From Mermis nigrescens (lineage: Eukaryota > Nematoda > Enoplea > Mermithida > Mermithidae): a DNA stretch of 64,000 nucleotides. Below the pieces are notes generated by a model. That model made no database searches. It was not told where the DNA came from and saw only the letters and a list, made by a program, of their open reading frames with translations. Positions 1 through 13,700 of this stretch are shown here, piece by piece; positions within the stretch are counted from its first letter, which is position 1; every line of letters begins with the position of its first letter. Both the position numbers and the translations under genes were made by a program. The stretch is taken from the NCBI GenBank assembly GCA_036768485.1, contig JAVLUZ010000729.1:186001-250000 (forward strand), given 5' to 3'.

Positions 1-375
1 GGTCAGCCAGACAGGTACTGACCGGGCGATTTTGAGCTGATGGAACGTTTTTTGTATCATTTTTGAGGTCAAAAGCAGTAAAATCGTCAAAATTTTTCCG
101 GCGCTTCGCGCCTGATTAGTACTGTTAAGTACTTTTTACTCAAAAAGCGTTCAAAATTGACAAATTCTTGCATTTTTTAGTGTTAACACTGATAAAATGC
201 AGTCAAAATGGTATAACAATGCTTTTAAAATGCGAGATATTACCACGAAAAAACGGTTTATAGGCTATTTTGATCGTTAGTCCAGCAAAAAAACCGTGAA
301 CGTCAAATTAACTGTCCTAAATTTTTTAAATGTCACCTCCCTCCACTGCCGACCCTGACCTTGTGCACCTTTAGG
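1..375 (+). mobile_element. hAT-F (subfamily 2), left end outside window
   Basis: The body matches other F copies: GAGCTGATGGAAC, the hairpin CCGGCGCTTCGCGCC at about 98-113, TTTTATAGGCTATTTTGATCG, and the end CCCTGACCTTGTGCACC. Confidence 0.65.
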
Positions 376-399
376 CTGAAACCCCCAATTCCTTAAGAT

Positions 400-617
400 T
401 ATGTATTGTACCCAGCCATTTTTAGAAGGAGAAGGGGTGAATGACATTAAATTTTGATTGAAAATGGCAAAAAAAGCGCCTACAAATGACATCAAAGTAC
501 GAGTATTTACCAAAAAATCGAGCAGGGAGGGGGACTACATAAAAGTCTTGATCATTGCAGGGATGGCGGGACGACCAACTCGAGTGGGGGCAGCCCCGTC
601 CTCATGTTGCATGTATG
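400..617 (+). mobile_element. hAT-C copy, truncated at left
   Basis: It has the typical body (CCAGCCATTTTTAG, GGGTGAATGAC, GGACGACCAACTC) and ends TGTTGCATGTATG. The left terminus is degraded. Confidence 0.5.
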
Positions 618-1055
618 TATGGCTGCACTTAGGCCCTTATATAGCATTCGGCTTAGAAAGTGAGTTGGTTTATATGTATATCGAAAACTTTATGGGGATA
701 ATTCGCAAAAACCACATTTTTCGACGTTTTTCGACACGTTCTAGCCAGGCATTAAGATCACGACATTCGAAATTTTCGAGAGAAAAATTTTCCTCTCAAA
801 GGGCTATAAAAAGTGTCATTTTTGATCGCAATGAGTCTAGTACATAAAATTATATAAAATACTTCACATCTGGTTCGAAGCGCCGAAAATTGAAGATTCT
901 ACGACAAAGAAATAAGACCTTTCCTACATTCCGTGCATTATTTTACCTGCCAGAATTTTTTTCGGTTCTGGCTCTGGGGGGGCGGCCGCCCCCTGCCCCT
1001 CCTTCTTAAACATGGCCCTGCATGGTGTTATAGTATAGCTGCTCGTGTTCTTCAG
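618..1055. other. Decayed repeats upstream of first visible exon
   Basis: A GAAGCGCCGAAAATT half-hairpin remnant at about 878-893 and a GCGGCCGCCCCC-rich remnant at about 977-1005 resembling the start of hAT-H. No exon recognised. Confidence 0.35.
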
Positions 1056-1207
1056 GTACTCAGCTTGCGCAGGTTGCTCAACAATTAGTAGCAAAGTATC
1101 CTGTGCTCAAACACAGGTCGGGTGATGGCTGGGAAGCTTGGACGAAAAACCTGCAGGACAAAGTATCAAACTTTCGACGCTTTATGGCCAGAGCTGGGTG
1201 CAATGGC
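1056..1207 (+). CDS. Uncharacterised gene, exon n (KYP segment)
   Basis: The acceptor is ttcttcag before 1056. The frame reads TQLAQVAQQLVAKYPVL and continues to FRRFMARAG. The exon starts with two bases of a split codon. The donor is GGC|gtactc (end 1207) or CTC|gtatgc (end 1213); both are phase 0, as the next exon needs. The pattern IA..LV.KYP...LQ..V.N.RR is typical of the unnamed family proposed for this gene. Confidence 0.6.
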
Positions 1208-4200
1208 GTACTCGTATGCTTTGCTTTACATCAAACATTTGCATAAGTCGTTTTGTAGTACTATCCGCGTATAGTGGAAATATATAATTTTATATTTTTA
1301 CATATTTATAATTTATAATCATAGGTAGCGCGTTTACCCGTACCTATAATTTACTTGGAAGACCCGTTGATACATGCACGTAGGGAGGGTGAGGGGGTAC
1401 TGTACTACCCCTCCCCTGAACGGTCGGCCGGCTTGAGCAGATGGAAGGTTTTTTTGCCTCATTCTTGAGGTCAAAAGTAGTAGAAACATAAAAATTTTTT
1501 TTGGCGCTCGGCGCCAGATTAGTAATTTTAACTACTTTTTGCTCAAAAAGCGCCCAGAATTGATAAATTTGTGCATTTTTTAGTGTTCAAAATGGAACGA
1601 AAATGCTTTTAAGATGCCATATTACTACTAAAAGCGTTTTATAGGCAATTTTGATTATTTTGATCGTCAAATAAGCAAAAAAATCGTAAACGTTAAATTT
1701 ACTGTTTTGGATTCTTGGGATTCCACCCCATCTGCCGATCCTAACTTTGTGCACCTATGCTTGGACCCCTAAAAAGTGACTACCACCCTTCGAGTATAAC
1801 GGGACACTTCTGTACTGTGCGGTTTTTTTAAAGATAAATAATAATAAAATTCGATGCCCCATTTTTTAAATTTCTTTACACTTTTGTCTGGGGTATAAAG
1901 AGCGCATGAAGTTTTACTGTAATATAACAACATAGATTTTTTTAAATTTTAGTCGGTCACACGACCTCTCAAATCTAGTTTTGCATTCTGTTTAGTCTGG
2001 GTTCTTTTAAGTTGTAGACAATTGAGCTTAAGACTGCTTTTTTTCAAAAGTGACTTTTTAGCGTGGCAGTGCAAAGAGTGTAATGAATCTGAGGCTAAAA
2101 TTACACTTTTTGGCCTTTTTTTGTCTGCCAACAACTCCGTTCATGAGTCCCAAAATTTTTTTTGACAGAAATGTACTACGACTCAAGGGCTACTTTCGAC
2201 TTACCACCAAATTTTTCATCACTCAATACGGACTTAATAGGGGTTTAAACTTTACACTTTAGTAAATGATTAAAAAACAGATTTTGTCCGAGATTTCTTC
2301 GCCAACTTCTCCGCTTATGAGTCGGGGCAAATTGAATAAAATAATAATAAGTTCGTTTCAAGCGCTACACATTGCAGCAAGCGTTTGAAAAAACTCAGTA
2401 TACAGTTACTTCTGTAGGTCTAAATTTCGAAATATGGGGTCTTAATCGAAAAAAACACGTTTTCTTTTCTTTTTTGATCGGTCACTATTTCAAATAGGAT
2501 GGGAACAGAAATTTTTCACATACAAATGTACTACGATTAAGAGGCTACAAACTGGCCTTTACCGGATTTCTTTACACTCCTCCTCGGGTAGTTACCTTCA
2601 GATTTTTAAAGTTTATAATGAGGTAGATGGTGCAAAAATACGTTTTTTGTTCCGTATTTTGTTCTCCACTTTCTCCGTTTAGATGTCGGGATTAGTCGAA
2701 TACAATAAAAATAAAGTATTTTCTATCGGGTACACGTCACACCAAACAGTCTTCATTTACATCAATATTGAGCTTTTTCGGGAGTTGTAAAGTCAAAAAT
2801 CTGGTGTTAAACGTGTTTCTGTCTGTTTCCTCTGCCAACTTCTCCTGTTATCAGTCTGGACATGTTCAGAAGTGTAAAAATTTATCAGGATTCAAATGTC
2901 ATACACAAGTTGAGCGCATTTGTTTACATTCAACACAACAGTGTTGTAAAGTAGGTTACATCTAATATTTATTAGTCTTTAGACGATTTAAGAGAGTTAA
3001 TTTTTTCATAAATATTGATCGTTATATCAGTAATATCAGAATAATGAATTGGACTGAAATTTTCTCCACACTCGGTTGTTGTGTAAAATTAACAATGAAA
3101 ATTAAGTTTAGTCCTAGAGGGTTGTGGAAGCCTAATTTTTCGAAATGTATAATTTAACTTCAGAATTACGAATCTGACTGTTAGCCTTTCCTACACCCAG
3201 TAGTTGTGTTAAGTTTACATCATTTATTGTTGACGTGTTAAGTTTACACTACATATTTTAGTTACTTTCAGAGCTTTGAAAAACGTGAGGATCACGAATC
3301 TGACTGAATGTTTTCTTTACACCCAGCACTTGTTTAAAGTTTACACTGAAAATTATCTTTAGTCTTAGAGCGTTGCAGAAGCTTATTTTTTTAGATGTGC
3401 TAATGTAACGTCAGGATAACGAATCTGTGTAAGTGTTCTTTGCAGCCAGTAGCTGCTTAAAGTTTACGTCGAAAACATTTGATCTGTTTTAATAAGGTAA
3501 GGTTGTCTTGTTTAAAAAATAATGCTGATGTCCACAACAATATTGTTTCCCGTGTTTTTCGACTGCTGTCATTATTGTCGCATGTTATTGTAAGTGTTTA
3601 TTGACTTATTAACTCAAATCGTGCTAATTAAAAGTAAGGTACTAGCAAAGAAAAATGCTCTGCTGAACAAAAAGGGCGAATATACTTGGAATTACGCGTC
3701 ATTAAGGACGTCAAAGGAGGAAACTTGGGAAAAGTTATTCAGGTATGCCTGTGGAAGTTTTAAAAATGTACTAAATATTAGACTTCCGCTGAAAAACGCA
3801 AAAAAATCGAAGTATATTCTGCTGCTTCTAAAGAAGCGTGCCTTCTCAAAACATTGTTCGCTGGCTCGGAACAAGAGATTGTAAGGAAGCTTTGATGTGT
3901 TTTAATAACCGATTTAGTTTCTTATCAATATCCGATTTCGCTTTTACTTCGATATAATTTTTATATATAATTTTTTAAATAAATGAACCATGATTTATTT
4001 TTGAAAGTTTTACTTTCTATATAATCAATATTTAGTTGATCGTCAATGGCGTCATAAATGAACTATGACACGCACACCATCTTGTTAATTGCTGCTCTGT
4101 AGCAATGCATGCCATGCTATTGTAAGAATGCTTATTATGTCGGTTTTTGATTAGTGATCGCTTCTACTCTAGTAATAAGCTATTCACTTTATTGATTTTT

Positions 4201-7200
4201 ACGTGGGAGGTGAACTCCCTTCTGCAGGCCGCAAAACATACTTCGATTTAATGCGTTTTTAGCGGAAGTCTCATTTTTAGTAGATTCTAATAATTTCCAC
4301 AGTCGTACATAGGTAAATTTTCCTTGATCTCGTCCTTTTATGTTCTTATTGATGCGTAATTCCAAGCATATTAGTCCTTTTTGTTCCGTTGGAGCATTTT
4401 TCTTTGCTAGTGTAATATATTTCTATATTTTTATATATGAGTATTACCAAACTACCGTATTTACATGTAACAGTTCGAAATTTCGGATGGAGGGGGGTAA
4501 ATGACTCAGATTTTTTGGCCAAAAATCTCAAAAATGTCTAAAAATAGCGGAAAAATGCAAGTTTTGGCCAGGGGGGTGGGTCAAAAATTTTCTGACTTTG
4601 GGGGAATGCCCGCCTCAAACCCTTCTCTTATTTGCATTTGCGGTGAACCTTATTAATTTTAACAGAAAACTAGATTTCTGCATATGCGAAAATATGTAGC
4701 TAATTTTCTATTCGTTTAAAAGAATAAACTCAGCTTATTCACCTTCAATTTAACCCCATCACCTCGCTGCCTATAATAATTTTGGAATGATTTTACGAAA
4801 TTCTAACGATAAAACTAAATAATCAAAATAAATTGAAAACCGATGAATTATCCGTAAATACATAAGGTTTTGAAAAATAAGAACATTAAAAATAAAAATA
4901 AAGTAAAATTTCGATAGATATATCAAAATAAAATACAAATCAGTATTTTAGGCGAACAAAAGAAAACGTAATGGTGAAAATTTTGAAGAGAGCAGTGCAC
5001 ATAAGGGGATTATCAAAGCCAGAAGGGGAGAAGTGAATTATAGGCCAGATTATCTTCCTGGCGAGGATGAAATCAGCAGCTTACGATGCCGAGACAGCAT
5101 GTTAATCGAAAGTACATTTATGTCTTTTTAGAAATGAATAATTAATTAATTAATTCTTATTAACTTATTATTAATTACTGATTATTATTGGTTAATTTAA
5201 ATTCAATTAACTATCTTATTTATTTATTAATTATAATTAATTAATTTCAAAGCTTAATCGTCAAATCATTCGCAGGCACTGCTAATGTTACATAGCTGGA
5301 CTTCTATTCCTTAAGCCCCTGTTTCATGCACGATTGGTCCCCCAGCCTTCCTCTCACTTACGTGTTTGATTATTCTGACTGAGCGCTATATTTTTAATGT
5401 TATATATTACACAGCGTACATACGACGGCTTTAAAATTTTGGGTATGGGGGGGGGTTCCCGGCATGGTTTTTTGTGTATTCGGCGAAGATTTTTCCAATT
5501 AACAAAGCCTTTTCGGGACCGTCTTTGTACATGTACAAAGATTTTCGAGAAGACAAAACTGTAGAAGGGTGTAAAATTTCCTAAAATTTTCGGCGCTATT
5601 GTCCGTCTTATACACACATTCCCATAGGGGGTGAGGGGTGTATTACCCCCACCTCAGGGTCCGAGACTTGAATCACTGTCGGACGATTTTGAGCTATCAA
5701 ACATTTTCTGCATGGTTTTTGGGTACAAAAGCAGCGAAGATGTTAAAATTTTTCGGCGCTTCGCGCCGACTAATACATTTCTGTTTTCTCCGCCCATAAA
5801 ATACCTCATTTCTGGCCGAAAAATACACGAAAACGGCCAAAAAATTCAATTTTTCCTCAAAATCAGTAGGGTGTCGAAAACTTTATGGCTTCGGGAGACT
5901 TGGAGGCACCACCAATTTCGGGTAGGGTCATCCTCCTGATAGTACGCAAGGCTATGATCCTAGAGGGTATAATTGCAGAAATCCTGGTCAGTTGTAAACA
6001 GGATTGCACAGCACTGGAATTCAGGGGGTGTGAAATTTTGAAGGGCCTTTTTTGGGCTCAAAAATGATGAATAAGCGTCGAAAACTTCGTTTTCCGGCGT
6101 TTCTGACGATTCTTCATTAGTTAAAAATGCATACAATAGCAGCTTTTCTACGATTTTTTTAGAAAGCTTCGGAAATTTTCTCTAAAATTTGTGAATTCGG
6201 GGGGGGGCGAATCAAATTTCTGAGGTGGGGAGTGTTGGGGGTAAGAAAACTTTTCTGGGGAGACGAAGATTCCGGTGGAGTGAAATCCCTCTAATTCCCT
6301 GAAGCCCCGACGATCGTGCATGATTGCAGTTTAGCGTTCATGCATTTTTCCTGGTCAAATGACTAAAATGACGAAAATACGTAGTCTGTTTGAAATGCCT
6401 TTGTTTGTGCGGCAAGACAGCTTTTTTTAGACCATTCTGACTACATATTTTATTTTTAACGATGAAAATATATTGAGTTTTAATGTAGACAGAGGGCAGG
6501 CAGACTTTTAGCATCTATTACGGCTTTGACTTTTTTGTGGGTCAACTTTTCGGGTCATTTTGACTATGTGCACGAAATTTCGAAAATTTATCGATAGAAT
6601 TCTCAGCCAAAAAATTATCCGAGATTACAAAAAAATTGAGAGAAAAAATGCAACGTATTTCGCGCTTGAATATGTATAGCCGAACTATGGAAGTATTTCG
6701 GACTATTGGGATAAAAGTTGGGGTATTGGTCACCTCCATATGAGATTTAGAGATTTATGTTATTTTATTTACTATTTATAAATTTTATTATTCATTAATT
6801 TTATTTATTATTTTTTATAATTTATTATCTGTTTATTATTTATAATTCGTTGTTTATCTCGCATCGCCCTGTTATGAAAATCGTGAATGTGCCACGGATT
6901 ATAATGCCGTTAATTTTTCACTCAACATGGAGATGTTTTAATCTAGTTTTACTTCAATTATACGTATATAGTCTTAATCATACATGCACGGTATGGGAAT
7001 TCTGGGGGGGTTGAAAACTTAAAGTGCCTTTTTTGGGCCCAAAAATGGCCGGTACGCGTTAAAAAACATCGTTTTTTGGCGTTTCTGACGATACTCTATC
7101 CTTGTAGAGCATGAAATCATGAAAAATAATTCGAAAAAAGTCGAATAAATTGACCAATATATCGCTTAAAACATGAATATATGGCGCGAAGCGCCGAAAA

Positions 7201-10200
7201 TTTGGCGATTTTTGAGCAAATAGATAGCCAAAAACCCTTAAAAAGACACTTTTCTACCAATTTTCAGGTAAGTTTAGGAAACTTTTGAAAAATCGCCAAT
7301 TCTGGGGGGGTGAAAAATTTTTTTGCGGGGGGTGAAAAATGATTCTCCGGGGTGAAAACCTCCCAAACCCCCAAGATCATGTATGGTCTTAATTAGTTTT
7401 TAATTTTTAATTTTCATAGTTTTTGTTTTCAAAAGATTTTTCTAAAATTTTTATCTTTTTAGTCCGTCGGCTCAATTGCGATGAAAGGAAGATTCGCGAT
7501 CTAATGAGTTTGACCTTTGCCCTCCGTCGATCCAACATAACCGACAAGTTTGAAGACGAAAATAACGAAAAGCGATTGCGCCACGTCTATGAAATTTTGC
7601 CCTTCTGGCCTGCACTCAGCATTGCCTCTGTTGTGAGTTTAGTCTATACATACATGCAACCGGGTTGTTGGGAATCCCCTATCCGAAGTTGGTCAATCCC
7701 CGTCCCCCAAAAATAGAGAATTTTGACCATCCCTGATTTTTGCAAAAAACTTGTTTTTTTGGCAGTTTTGACCAAAAATTTGAAGTAATTGATTCCTCCC
7801 CCCTGAATGGCCGGGGACCCCCACCCGAAATTTCGACCTATTACATGTATGGCTTCACTTGTTAACAAATGCTAACAGGTCCAAAAGACTGGCTGACTTT
7901 CCAACGCGGAAAATACATATTTTTATTATATTATTTAAAATAAAGTTCATAGTTTTAAATTATACATAGGTGTTTTACTCTTTTTAGCCTCATCTTTTAA
8001 TTTTATATTTTCAGAAATATCTGCCACCCACGCAGACATGCACAGCATCGGGGGTGGGTGAAATTTCAAAGTGGCTTTTTTGGGCCCATAGATGATGGGT
8101 ATGCGTCAAAAACATCGTTTTTTGACAGTTTCGAGCAAGTAGATAACTAAAAACGCTTAAAAAGCATCTTTTTTTACAAATTTTCAGGAATTTTTGAAAA
8201 CTTTCGAAAAACGCAAATTTTTTTGGGGGGGGAGGGGATTATAATTTTTCTGGGACTTCCGAACTCCCCCAAGATCATTTACAGTACCCAAGCACCCTAT
8301 TAATGCACTTGTATAATAAAACTAGATTAAATTTTTTTTAATGATTAAAACAACTACTTTGAAGCAATTAACTAATCGGAACTAATCTGGGAGGTTTAAA
8401 TGTCATTTTTTTACTAATTCACGCCTTTGCTCCTCTGTTTTTATTAAATTCTGTAGCCATCACTTTGGTGAAAATTGAGCTTCGTATTAATATTGACAGG
8501 AAATTCGATTAACAAAGAAAAATTTCGCATATTTGCATATAGTGGAATTCCTTTCCAAATTAATACTGGTCGTCAGAAGTAATTTTAGCAGTTGGCAAAA
8601 GTCGAAGATCCCAAATTTGGGGGGTGAAACCTATATTGACCCCTCAAGATCATGTTTATTTATGAATGTTTACTCATTATCTCCAGAGGATGACTTGCGA
8701 TCACACGTGGAGGGTTTGGGGGGTGTGCACCCCCTAGAAGTTGAAATACCCCCCCCCAGAAATCAAAATACCCCCCCCCAGAAATTTTTTTTTGCTTTTT
8801 AGCAATTTTTGATGCCATTGGATAGTGCTCGATGAGAAACGTCAAAAAATGGTGTTTTCTTTGCCATACGATCACTTCTAAGACCATTTTTTGACCTTTA
8901 AAAATTTTTTCACCCCCCCCAGAAATTTTTTCACCTCCCAAAATTTTGGTGCTGCCAACCTATGCTTGCGATCGATTGAATAACCCCTTTTGATATCAAA
9001 GCATCGAAGACGTCTGTCATACATGATCTGGGGTTGGAAGTTGGGAGGCAAAAACGTTTTCACCTCTCCTCCAGAAATTTATTCAGCCTCCCCGATTAGA
9101 CAGTTTTCAAAAGTTTGTGAAAAATTTGCAAACTTGTGCGCTGCTTTAAGCGCTTTAGCTATCTATTTGCTCTCAAAAGTGTCAAATTTTTGGCGCATCG
9201 CGCCATATACGTACTTAATTTTTGAGTACCTATACGTGTATTTTGTTCTATTTATTCGAATATTTTAATTTCTTTTGAAATTTTTTCGTTCGTATCCTCG
9301 AAAACAAGATAGAGCATCGTTAGAAACGCCGAAAAACGACCTTTTTGACACGCGTCATTTATTTTTTAGCCCAAAAAGGCACTTTAAAATTTCACCCCCA
9401 TAGAATTCCTACGATGCGCATGTCTAATGACTGCGCGTATGTTTTAGACAACGTGACTGACGACTGTCCTACATGCTTAATTAATATACGTGGGTAGCGA
9501 AAAACATCCGCAGGCACGTATGTCTGGGGTAATGGGGGGGGTCCGATCCCCTAAAATTCAGGAAAAATCGGAAAAATATGACTTTCCTAAACGTTATTTT
9601 GTGCTATTTTTGGCCTTTTTGGGCTTATTCCCGCCAAAAATTGGTGTTGGTCCCCCTAAAATAGGATGGCCAGCTACGTGCCTGAACATCCGGCTAGATG
9701 GGACTCGAATCCGGGCTTCCTGGTTAGCAGCCAAGCGTGCTTCCATTCCAACTACACATTTATTGTATTCTTAATCACTATGTCGTACATGTACATACAT
9801 ATTGTGTACATATGTAACATATAGGTATGGCTAGCGGAGGCTTGGGCGATCGTCACGCAAAGTCGGTCCATCCGCCGTCTTCCCCGAAGCCAAAAATGTT
9901 TGAAGCCTTCTCACCCACACCCGGGCGTGGGGGTATGCACACCCCCAGAAACCAAAATACCCCCCAGAATTCAAATTTTTAGATTTTTTTTGTTTTTTTG
10001 CAATTTGTGATGTCAATGGATACTACTCGATGAGAAACGTTGAAAAATGGTGTTTTCTTCACCATATGACCATGTTTAAGGCCATTTTTCGACCTTTGAA
10101 AAATCTTGCCCACACCCCCCCAGAATTTTGGTAGCTGCATACGTATGCTTCAAACCCTCCCCCGATTTTCGCCGAAAACGTGCTTTTGTTTGCCGTTTTT

Positions 10201-10532
10201 GGCCAAATTTGGGGTCATTCACCCCCTCTCCCGCCCTAAAAATGTTCAGGGACACTCAGCCTAAATTTCCAGCCGTTGCATGTCTTAAATGCGTCTATGT
10301 TTCTTATTGTCACGTGCGTATTTGTCTTTTGTCCTAGGCAGAGGACGAATTTTTTCGACTAACTGCCATACGTTTGCGCAATGTGTGGTTTGATAATTTG
10401 GACAGATTATCCGACCCAATTATCAATCATTGCAAGAGGCGCAAAACAGGCGGCGAATTGGACAAAGTAAGATACACTTCGTATATGTGCTCAAATAATT
10501 GTCCTTTCTTTTCCTACTTTACTTTGATTGTC

Positions 10533-10609
<77 letters not shown>

Positions 10610-10616
10610 ATTATTA

Positions 10617-10702
<86 letters not shown>

Positions 10703-13700
10703 GATAATAATATTATTTTTCATTTTTAAATTTAATATGTTTTCTCTTTTTTTGTGCTAATGACTTCCTATTACTATACTTTTTCGTCTTTAGAATGTGA
10801 CAGGCTATATAGCTGAACACACGGACGCTTTGATGCGCAAGAGATGTCGCGCGTTGTTTTCGGTTTCATTGTTTTTCAATGAAGAAATTTCCCAATATTG
10901 TCGGTTTTATGAGGTGAATACGCATATTCTTAAACCGTATTTTAAAGCCATGTACTATATAAGTAAGTTTAAACCAGATATGCATAGCATGGAAATTTGG
11001 GAGGGGGTGAACGGAAAATTTCTCTAAAGTCGCTTTTTTTATCAGAAACGGTGGATACAAGTAAAAAATCGTTTTTTAGTAGCCTTTCTGACGATAATTC
11101 ATCTTTTAGAACGTAAAAACATGTAGAAATTTAGGTGAATAAATCGGACAAGGCCAAAAAGTGAGTATGTCGGGTTGAACGAACAGACAGCTAAAAACGC
11201 CTAAAACAGCATCTTTTATATAGTTTTTTAAATCCTGAATTTTGGGAGCTAAGGAGGAGTGAAAACGGCGAAATCCTCTTTAACATGCATGTAACGGCTC
11301 GAAATGTGGGGGTCCCCTCCATACATACACAGCATGGGGATTCTGCGGGGGGGGTGGTGAAATTATAAAGTGCCTTTTTTGGGGTCCAAAAAGGAAGGTG
11401 GGCGTCAAAAAACATAGTTTTTCAGCGTTCCTGACGATGCTCTATCGTTTCAGAGCATAATAACATTAGGAAACTTAAAAAAATGAAAAGAAGAAGGAAC
11501 AAATTGCATAAAATATAGTCAAAACATGAGTATAATGGCGCGAAGCGCCGAAAATTTGGCACTTTTGAGCAAATAGAGAGCTAAAAATGATAGAAAGGCA
11601 TCGCACTTTTGAGCAAATAGAGAGCTAAAAATGATAGAAAGGCATCTTTTCTACGAATGTTTTAAAAAATTTTTTGGGAACTCTAAAAAATCGCCAATTC
11701 TAGGGGGGGGTGAAATAATTTTTGCCGGGGTTAAAATTTGGGGGGGGGGTAAAACCCCATAAGCCTTTCTCCATATCGTGTATGGTCCACGCCATACATG
11801 AGCAGCACCAAAATTGGGGGGCGGTAATTCTGGGCGTCTGCAGTAATGTGCGGGGGGTCCAACTTCTGGAGGTACAAACCCTCACGCTCATGTGTGTTCT
11901 CCGCCCCCTTCCCGCTCTTTTTTGGGGGAGCGCTTGAATGACCTCAATTTTTGGCCAAAAAGGCCAAAAAATACCTAAAAATGGCCAACAAATTGAATTT
12001 TTCCCAAAAATTAGGGAGGTGGTCGAAAATTTTTTGGCTTTGGGGGATGGGGGACAACCAACATTGGGTAGGGAGATCCCCATCCTCCCTGTTACACGTA
12101 TGCACTCAAAACTTACGCTTTACGAAGCACGTAGCGTGGCTGGTCTGAGACATAAATGGCTGTGAGGGGAGGGGTCTGGGGACACGCTAAACGAATTAAT
12201 TTTGAAGCATTTTCAAGTTTCCATTAACAGGCACGTATTGTGGTATAGTATCATGCATGTAACGGTCCAAAATTTCGGAGGGGGTTCCTCGGTCATTTAG
12301 GTGGGGAGGGGGAAGCGATCTCTAGTTTTTGGCGAAAAACGGCCAATCAATTAAATTTTTTCAAAAATCGGGGGGAGGGGTGTCAAAAATTCCCTGGCTG
12401 TGTGGGTCCAGGCCATTTTCAGGGGTGGGGGGATAAATGACCTCCAATTTTTGGCCAAAAAACGCCAAAAAACGGTTACAAAGTTCAATTTTTCCAAATC
12501 GGGGGGGGGGGTCAAAGATTTTCTGGCTTTGAGGGGGGCTGGAGACGCCCGACCTTGGGTGGGGGAACCCCTTATCCCCTTGTTACATGTATACCCCTCA
12601 CACATTCCCATAGGGGAGTGAGGGGGTATTACCCCCACCTCAGGGTCCGAGACTTAAATCACTGTCGGACGATTTTGAGCTATCAAACATTTTCTGCATG
12701 ATTTTTGGGTACAAAAGCAGCGAAGATATTAAATTTTTTTCGGCGCTTCGCGCCAACTAATACATTTCTGTTTTGTTTACCCATAAAATACCTAGAATGA
12801 AGCTAAAATGATCTGAAAAGTCAAAATTTTCGATGAATTCTTATATTTTTTACTTACAAGAGTGACGAAACTAGTTAGAATAGGACAAAAAGTAGTTAAA
12901 AATGCAGTCTTTCACATTAAAACATGCTATATAGGATGTTTTAGCCATTTTTCATATTTGACCTGCAAAAAAGGCTAGACTCTAAATTTAGCGGTCCTAA
13001 ATTTTGGGATTTCACCCTCCCTGAACTTTCGACCTTGGGAAACTATGATACCCCTCTTACATGTATGTAAAGTATACATACCTTGCAAAGAAAACCAGTA
13101 CAAAAAGTAAATTATTTTGGGAGCAGCGCCAGCAAATTTAGACACATTCACTCCGTGCATCAATCAAACTTGGGCTTTTTGGAAGACACAATTTATATAA
13201 AAGCAAGAAAGTCGGCAAATTTTGGTTTTATTAGCGTTAAAGTGTGTCGATACTATTCTGGCGATAGTTATTTTCAGCATATATTCAGGGTGGCCTATAA
13301 AAAGGCTACATTCCGAATTTGACAGGTCATAACTTCGGCTCATGTAAAATTCAAAGTTTCAAACTGGCTGCATTCGATAGATAAAAGTCTCTTCTTTCCA
13401 AATAAGTACAAAATTTTGGCCAAGCCCCAGTGCTTCGGGCGCTAAGGCAATTTGTTTACACCCTACTTTAATATTGTTTAAGCGCCGATAGCTTCATTGG
13501 TCCTGCCATCAATTTGCACCCTCTTTCGACGATATGCTGAAATTTAATTTTGCACTCGGTGTAGGACGCGTATCTATTCTCGAGATTTAAAAATGTGCTT
13601 AGCTTATTAATTTTTGTGACTGGATATACTGCCAAAAATGTCAAAAAAGATACCAACATACACAGTAATGTAATACAATGCATAAACCCTGGGGTTCAAA

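Larger units (their letters stand above)
11284..12102 (+). mobile_element. hAT-C interrupted by hAT-B and hAT-A
   Basis: The left end CATGCATGTAACGGCTCG is at 11284-11301. C text resumes near 11897 (GCGCTTGAATGACCTC) and ends CTGTTACACGTATG. Two later insertions sit side by side within it. Confidence 0.6.

Noticed and set aside
3594..3884. 96-residue basic open frame
   Set aside because: It coincides with the left arm of the inverted repeat of the TTTACAC element; the matching arm at 24.7 kb has stops and frameshifts. Not conserved as protein.
10374..10760. Long poly-Leu/poly-Ile open frames
   Set aside because: Translation of the (ATT)n microsatellite. Only the first 93 bp (to 10466) belong to a real exon.
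11700..12083. 127-residue minus-strand open frame
   Set aside because: Lies in nested hAT-B, A and C sequence; not shared in frame by other copies.
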